Of a DNA stretch of 64,000 bases, positions 60,695 through 64,000 are shown piece after piece. The notes below the pieces were generated by a model. It did no database searches. It was not told the origin of the DNA and saw only the letters and a list, made by a program, of their open reading frames with translations. Each line of letters begins with the position of its first letter. Positions within the stretch are counted from its first letter, which is position 1. Origin of the DNA: WLWS01 sp965243105 (lineage in GTDB: Bacteria > Pseudomonadota > Gammaproteobacteria > Eutrophobiales > Eutrophobiaceae); NCBI GenBank assembly GCA_965243105.1, contig CBDEUC010000002.1, positions 186,001 through 250,000 on the forward strand, read 5' to 3'. A program made the position numbers and the translations under genes.

Positions 60695-62044
60695 ATGCCA
60701 GAAGAAGCGAAAAAAGAGATGTCTCGTCTTTCCCTGTTAATGCAGCTTGAAGCAATGGCCAGGCAGGCGGAGTCCGTGAAGGCCCTGCAATTCCTGATTG
60801 TCAATGAATTGCGTCACTTGATTAATTTTCGACAGGCATTCTTATTTGCTGTCGACGTCGTAAATGATAGCAAGTACCACCTTGAGGCCGCCTCGAGTAT
60901 AGCCGTGGTTGATAGAAATGCCCCCTTTGTACACTGGCTTGAAACATGTTTGCATCGCCTTCACAAAAATAACGGGCTTGAGTCAATACGTAACATTGAT
61001 GCCAGTAGTTGTCCGGAAGATCTCCAGGATGAGTGGAAAGAAAATTCCTTGCCATTTGCGGTTTGGTGTCCGCTCAAGTTAGCAGATGGAAAAACAATTG
61101 GGGGCATCTGGTTGGCACGTGAAAAACCATGGTCTGATGATGAGTCCAAGTTACTAGCACGGGTTTGTGACACCTTTGCTCATGCATGGTTTGCACTTAT
61201 TGGAAAAGAGAAGCTTCGCAGGAAACCACACTATGAGCGATTAATACTGGGCTCAGTTCTTTTTATTATCGCCAGTTTCTTTATTATCCCGGTTCGTATA
61301 TCCGCGTTGGCTCCCGTGGAAGTTGTTGCAAAAGAACCTACGATTGTCAGTGCACCCATGGATGGAGTTATAAAAGAGATACTGGTTCCACCAAACACAC
61401 ACGTGTTGGCTGGAACGATGCTTTTTCAATATGAAGATACAGGCTTAAGGAATAAGTATGAGATAGCCGAAAAAACTCTTGCAGTGGCCCTGGCCGAATT
61501 TCGTAAAGCTTCACAACAGGCATTCGGAGATCAGCAAAGTAATGCGGAAGTCGCCCTGTTAAAAGCCCAGGTGGAGCTCAATCGATCGGAGGCTCGTTAT
61601 GCATTCGAGCTGCTTAACCAGGTGGAAGTCAAGGCAAACAAAAGGGGCTTGCTCATTTACACTGATAAGTCTGACTGGGTTGGTAAACCAGTACAAGTAG
61701 GTGAGCAGGTAATGCAGATTGCTAACCAGGATAACGTCAAGCTTCGCATACAACTTCCCGTGGATGATGCAATTTTCCTGGTGGAGGGCGCTGAGGTTAA
61801 GGTGTTTCTTGATGTTGACCCGTTGAATTCACTGGATGCAACCGTAACCCATGCGAGCTATGAAGCTTCATTAACACCGGACGGTATTTTAGCTTACACC
61901 ATTGATGCTGAGTTTGTTGATCCCGGGGTCAAAAAGCGAATTGGACTGCAGGGTACAGCAAAGATATATGAGGAACGGGTAAGCCTGTTTTATTATTTAT
62001 TTAGAAGACCAATTTCTGCTGTTCGCCAGTTTATCGGAGTATGA
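60695..62044 (+). CDS. Membrane-fusion protein with N-terminal cytoplasmic GAF-like domain
   Basis: A protein of about 449 residues from the ATG at 60695; a GTG at 60653 and an ATG at 60719 are alternatives and none has a clear ribosome site. Residues 20-165 look like a GAF domain (LLMQLEAMARQAESVKALQFL, FRQAFLFAVD, FAVWCPLKLADGKTIGGIWLAREKPWSDDESKLL). One transmembrane helix spans 183-201. The periplasmic part has a lipoyl-like motif (IVSAPMDGVIKEILVPPNTHV), a helical hairpin and a beta barrel ending in GLQGTAKIYEERV. The cytoplasmic GAF could sense a small molecule or redox state. The stop overlaps the next ATG. Confidence 0.78.
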   Translation: MPEEAKKEMSRLSLLMQLEAMARQAESVKALQFLIVNELRHLINFRQAFLFAVDVVNDSKYHLEAASSIAVVDRNAPFVHWLETCLHRLHKNNGLESIRNIDASSCPEDLQDEWKENSLPFAVWCPLKLADGKTIGGIWLAREKPWSDDESKLLARVCDTFAHAWFALIGKEKLRRKPHYERLILGSVLFIIASFFIIPVRISALAPVEVVAKEPTIVSAPMDGVIKEILVPPNTHVLAGTMLFQYEDTGLRNKYEIAEKTLAVALAEFRKASQQAFGDQQSNAEVALLKAQVELNRSEARYAFELLNQVEVKANKRGLLIYTDKSDWVGKPVQVGEQVMQIANQDNVKLRIQLPVDDAIFLVEGAEVKVFLDVDPLNSLDATVTHASYEASLTPDGILAYTIDAEFVDPGVKKRIGLQGTAKIYEERVSLFYYLFRRPISAVRQFIGV

Positions 62045-64000
62045 ATATTCCAGGCACTACGGCAAGCACATTACCTCCACTCAGGGAAGATATTCAGTTA
62101 TTGCCAGGTCCCAGGTCTCATGATGGGTCACCAAGTTGGAACATATATGATCCCGTTTGCAACAAGTTTATAAGAGTAGGCTGGTTAGCCTTTCAGCTAT
62201 TATCACGCTGGCATCGAGGGAACGTTGAGCAGCTTTTGCAAGATGTCAGAGAGAACACGACTGCAAATGTAGACGATAGCGATATTGAAGTACTAATCAA
62301 GTTTTTACATTCGAATAACCTCACTCGGGATTCAGCCAGTGGAAGTAGCGCTGATTACCTGGCTCAATATAACGCTACAAAAGCAAACTGGTACACCTGG
62401 TTAATAAGGAATTACCTGTTTTTTCGAATACCAGTGTGTCATCCTCATCGCTTTCTCAAGCGAACGATGCATCTCGCTGAACCTTTTTATTCAAGACCAT
62501 TCCTGGTCGGCATGTTACTACTCGGCTTAACCGCTCTATACCTGGTGGCTCGTCAGTGGGAAACATTTATGAATACCTTCTCGTACTTTTTTAATGTACA
62601 AGGAGCAGTATTTTATTTTTTCGCCCTGGTGTTTATTAAAATATTTCACGAATTGGGACATGCATACTCAGCTACGCGCTATGGAACCAAAGTTGCCTCC
62701 ATGGGTATCGCTGTGCTGGTCATGTTACCAGTGTTATATACCGACACGACGGACGCATGGAGGCTTAATTCAAGAAAGCAACGCATGGTCATTGGTGCAG
62801 GCGGGATGTTTGCAGAGCTTTATCTCGCGGTCGTGTTTACCTTTTTATGGAGTTTTCTCCCGGATGGCATGGTAAGAAGTGCAGCTTTTGTAATCGCAAC
62901 AACGAGTTGGATAATGTCGCTGGCAATTAATCTAAACATCCTGATGCGATTTGATGGATATTACCTGCTTTCTGATTTACTGGGTGTTGAAAACATGCAG
63001 GACCGCTCTTTTTCCCTGGGAAAGTGGAGGTTACGGGAAATACTTTTTGATCTCGGATTGCCCGCGCCGAGTAAATTTTCTCACCTGCTGAGAAGAAAAC
63101 TTATTATTTATGCATGGTCAGTATGGATATATCGTTTTTTCCTTTTTCTCGGTATAGCCCTGCTGGTGTATCACTTCTTTTTCAAATTACTTGGACTTCT
63201 ACTTTTTCTTGTAGAAATTATCTGGTTTATTGTTATGCCTGTTGTGAAGGAGGTTCGTGTGTGGAATGAACTTAAAACAGAAATTCGTGAATCTGGAAGG
63301 TATCGTATAACGACAATTTTCGCATTTGTGGCACTTTCACTTTTCTTTATTCCATGGAATACCAGGATAACCACACCCGCTGTGCTTGAAGCTACAAATA
63401 AAGCGTTCATTCATACCGTATCACCGGGCATTATCACCGAAATATATGTGAAAGAAGGTAACGAAGTAAAAATCGGCCAGCCAATTTTGTCACTTAACTC
63501 CCCGGGGCTTGAGAACGAAATAGAAAGGGCTGAAAAAGAATACGAAGTCACTGATCTACGTTCCAAGAGACGGGCCAGCAACATCGGTGATCTGGAAAAT
63601 ATACAAGTGGTATTGGAGCAATTACAGGAATTGCAATCTCGAATGAACGGGCTTTATAAATTGCGTGATGAGTTGGTTGTTCGAGCGCCTATCGATGGGC
63701 GCATCGTAGACCTGAATGACAAGCTTCATCCGGGAAGATGGATTAATGGTGATCTACAGATCGCCCAGGTGGCTCAACTGGATGAATTCTCTCTCAATGG
63801 TGTAATCGAGGGTAGAAAATTGTCCCAGGTAAAAATTGATCAAGATGCGGTCTTTATACCGGATGAACCTGAACTGGATACTATCAGGGCCTCGGTTAAG
63901 GAAATTGAGAATGCCAATATCCAGGTTCTCGACAGCCTTTATTTCGCCTCCAGCTATGGCGGTCCCATTGCAGTAAGGGAGGACGATGATAACGAATTGG
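62041..64000 (+). CDS. M50 (site-2) zinc metalloprotease fused to a membrane-fusion-like region, 3' end missing
   Basis: Translated by hand from the ATG at 62041, which overlaps the previous stop (ATGA); the frame is open for 653 codons to the window edge. Residues 12-100 resemble the N-terminal region of peptide zinc metalloprotease proteins (LPPLREDIQLLPGP, then FIRVGWLAFQLLSRW). Multiple hydrophobic segments surround HELGH (203-207), the zinc site in IKIFHELGHAYSATRYG, and RFDGYYLLSDLLG with Asp305, the third ligand. From about 440 the protein resembles a membrane-fusion protein: a helix IPWNTRITTPAVLEA, lipoyl halves FIHTVSPGIITEIYVKEGNEV and VVRAPIDGRIVDLNDKLHPG, with a short coiled coil between. 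M50 proteases cut within or near membranes; the substrate is unknown. Confidence 0.85.
   Translation, partial: MNIPGTTASTLPPLREDIQLLPGPRSHDGSPSWNIYDPVCNKFIRVGWLAFQLLSRWHRGNVEQLLQDVRENTTANVDDSDIEVLIKFLHSNNLTRDSASGSSADYLAQYNATKANWYTWLIRNYLFFRIPVCHPHRFLKRTMHLAEPFYSRPFLVGMLLLGLTALYLVARQWETFMNTFSYFFNVQGAVFYFFALVFIKIFHELGHAYSATRYGTKVASMGIAVLVMLPVLYTDTTDAWRLNSRKQRMVIGAGGMFAELYLAVVFTFLWSFLPDGMVRSAAFVIATTSWIMSLAINLNILMRFDGYYLLSDLLGVENMQDRSFSLGKWRLREILFDLGLPAPSKFSHLLRRKLIIYAWSVWIYRFFLFLGIALLVYHFFFKLLGLLLFLVEIIWFIVMPVVKEVRVWNELKTEIRESGRYRITTIFAFVALSLFFIPWNTRITTPAVLEATNKAFIHTVSPGIITEIYVKEGNEVKIGQPILSLNSPGLENEIERAEKEYEVTDLRSKRRASNIGDLENIQVVLEQLQELQSRMNGLYKLRDELVVRAPIDGRIVDLNDKLHPGRWINGDLQIAQVAQLDEFSLNGVIEGRKLSQVKIDQDAVFIPDEPELDTIRASVKEIENANIQVLDSLYFASSYGGPIAVREDDDNEL

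Noticed and set aside
62594..62875. 93-codon frame inside the M50 protease gene
   Set aside because: Out of frame with the intact HELGH/DG protease, which explains the region better.

Overview
The window looks like chromosomal DNA of a gammaproteobacterium. The strongest clues are two gene orders typical of that class: surE-pcm-nlpD-rpoS (4023-7318) and initiator tRNA-rimP-nusA-infB-rbfA-truB-rpsO-pnp (16255-25096). A Lys/Ala-rich histone H1-like protein, a PBP1b-type mrcB and a fused AmmeMemo gene beside its radical SAM partner agree with this. I do not assign a genus. No insertion sequence, prophage or CRISPR array was seen.

The first half (1-33304) is housekeeping DNA. It holds the end of dnaQ, grxD with an IscR-like box upstream, a PuuD-type membrane protein, argD-argF, the rpoS cluster, adk, the histone-like gene, mrcB with a TPR lipoprotein, orphan FliK-like and FlhB-like genes, the AmmeMemoRadiSam pair, and the translation/RNA-decay superoperon. 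After pnp comes an ECF sigma factor overlapping a probable membrane anti-sigma factor, an MFS transporter, a two-subunit Tat-exported molybdenum hydroxylase, a P-loop ATPase next to metA, and a small membrane protein.

The second half is dominated by one 24.3-kb gene (33920-58234, 8,104 residues). Its N-terminus carries a LEPR motif, a DUF4347 domain and a choice-of-anchor-like domain. The rest is tandem Ig/cadherin-like repeats: 43 copies of a 282-bp unit, a non-repeat block, 14 more copies, a second copy of that block, then four copies of a related 285-bp unit. The 282-bp units are almost identical in DNA, and the few silent differences record segmental duplications. No RTX nonapeptides are visible.

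Downstream, behind its own promoter with a perfect 16-bp palindrome, lies an apparent operon: a TolC-family outer-membrane lipoprotein, a soluble membrane-fusion protein, a membrane-fusion protein with a cytoplasmic GAF-like domain, and an M50 (site-2) metalloprotease with a C-terminal membrane-fusion-like region that runs off the window. No ABC transporter is present in the window. The giant protein and this operon together are the best candidate for an unusual system: an envelope-spanning export or processing machine built around an intramembrane protease, with a giant surface protein as its likely client.
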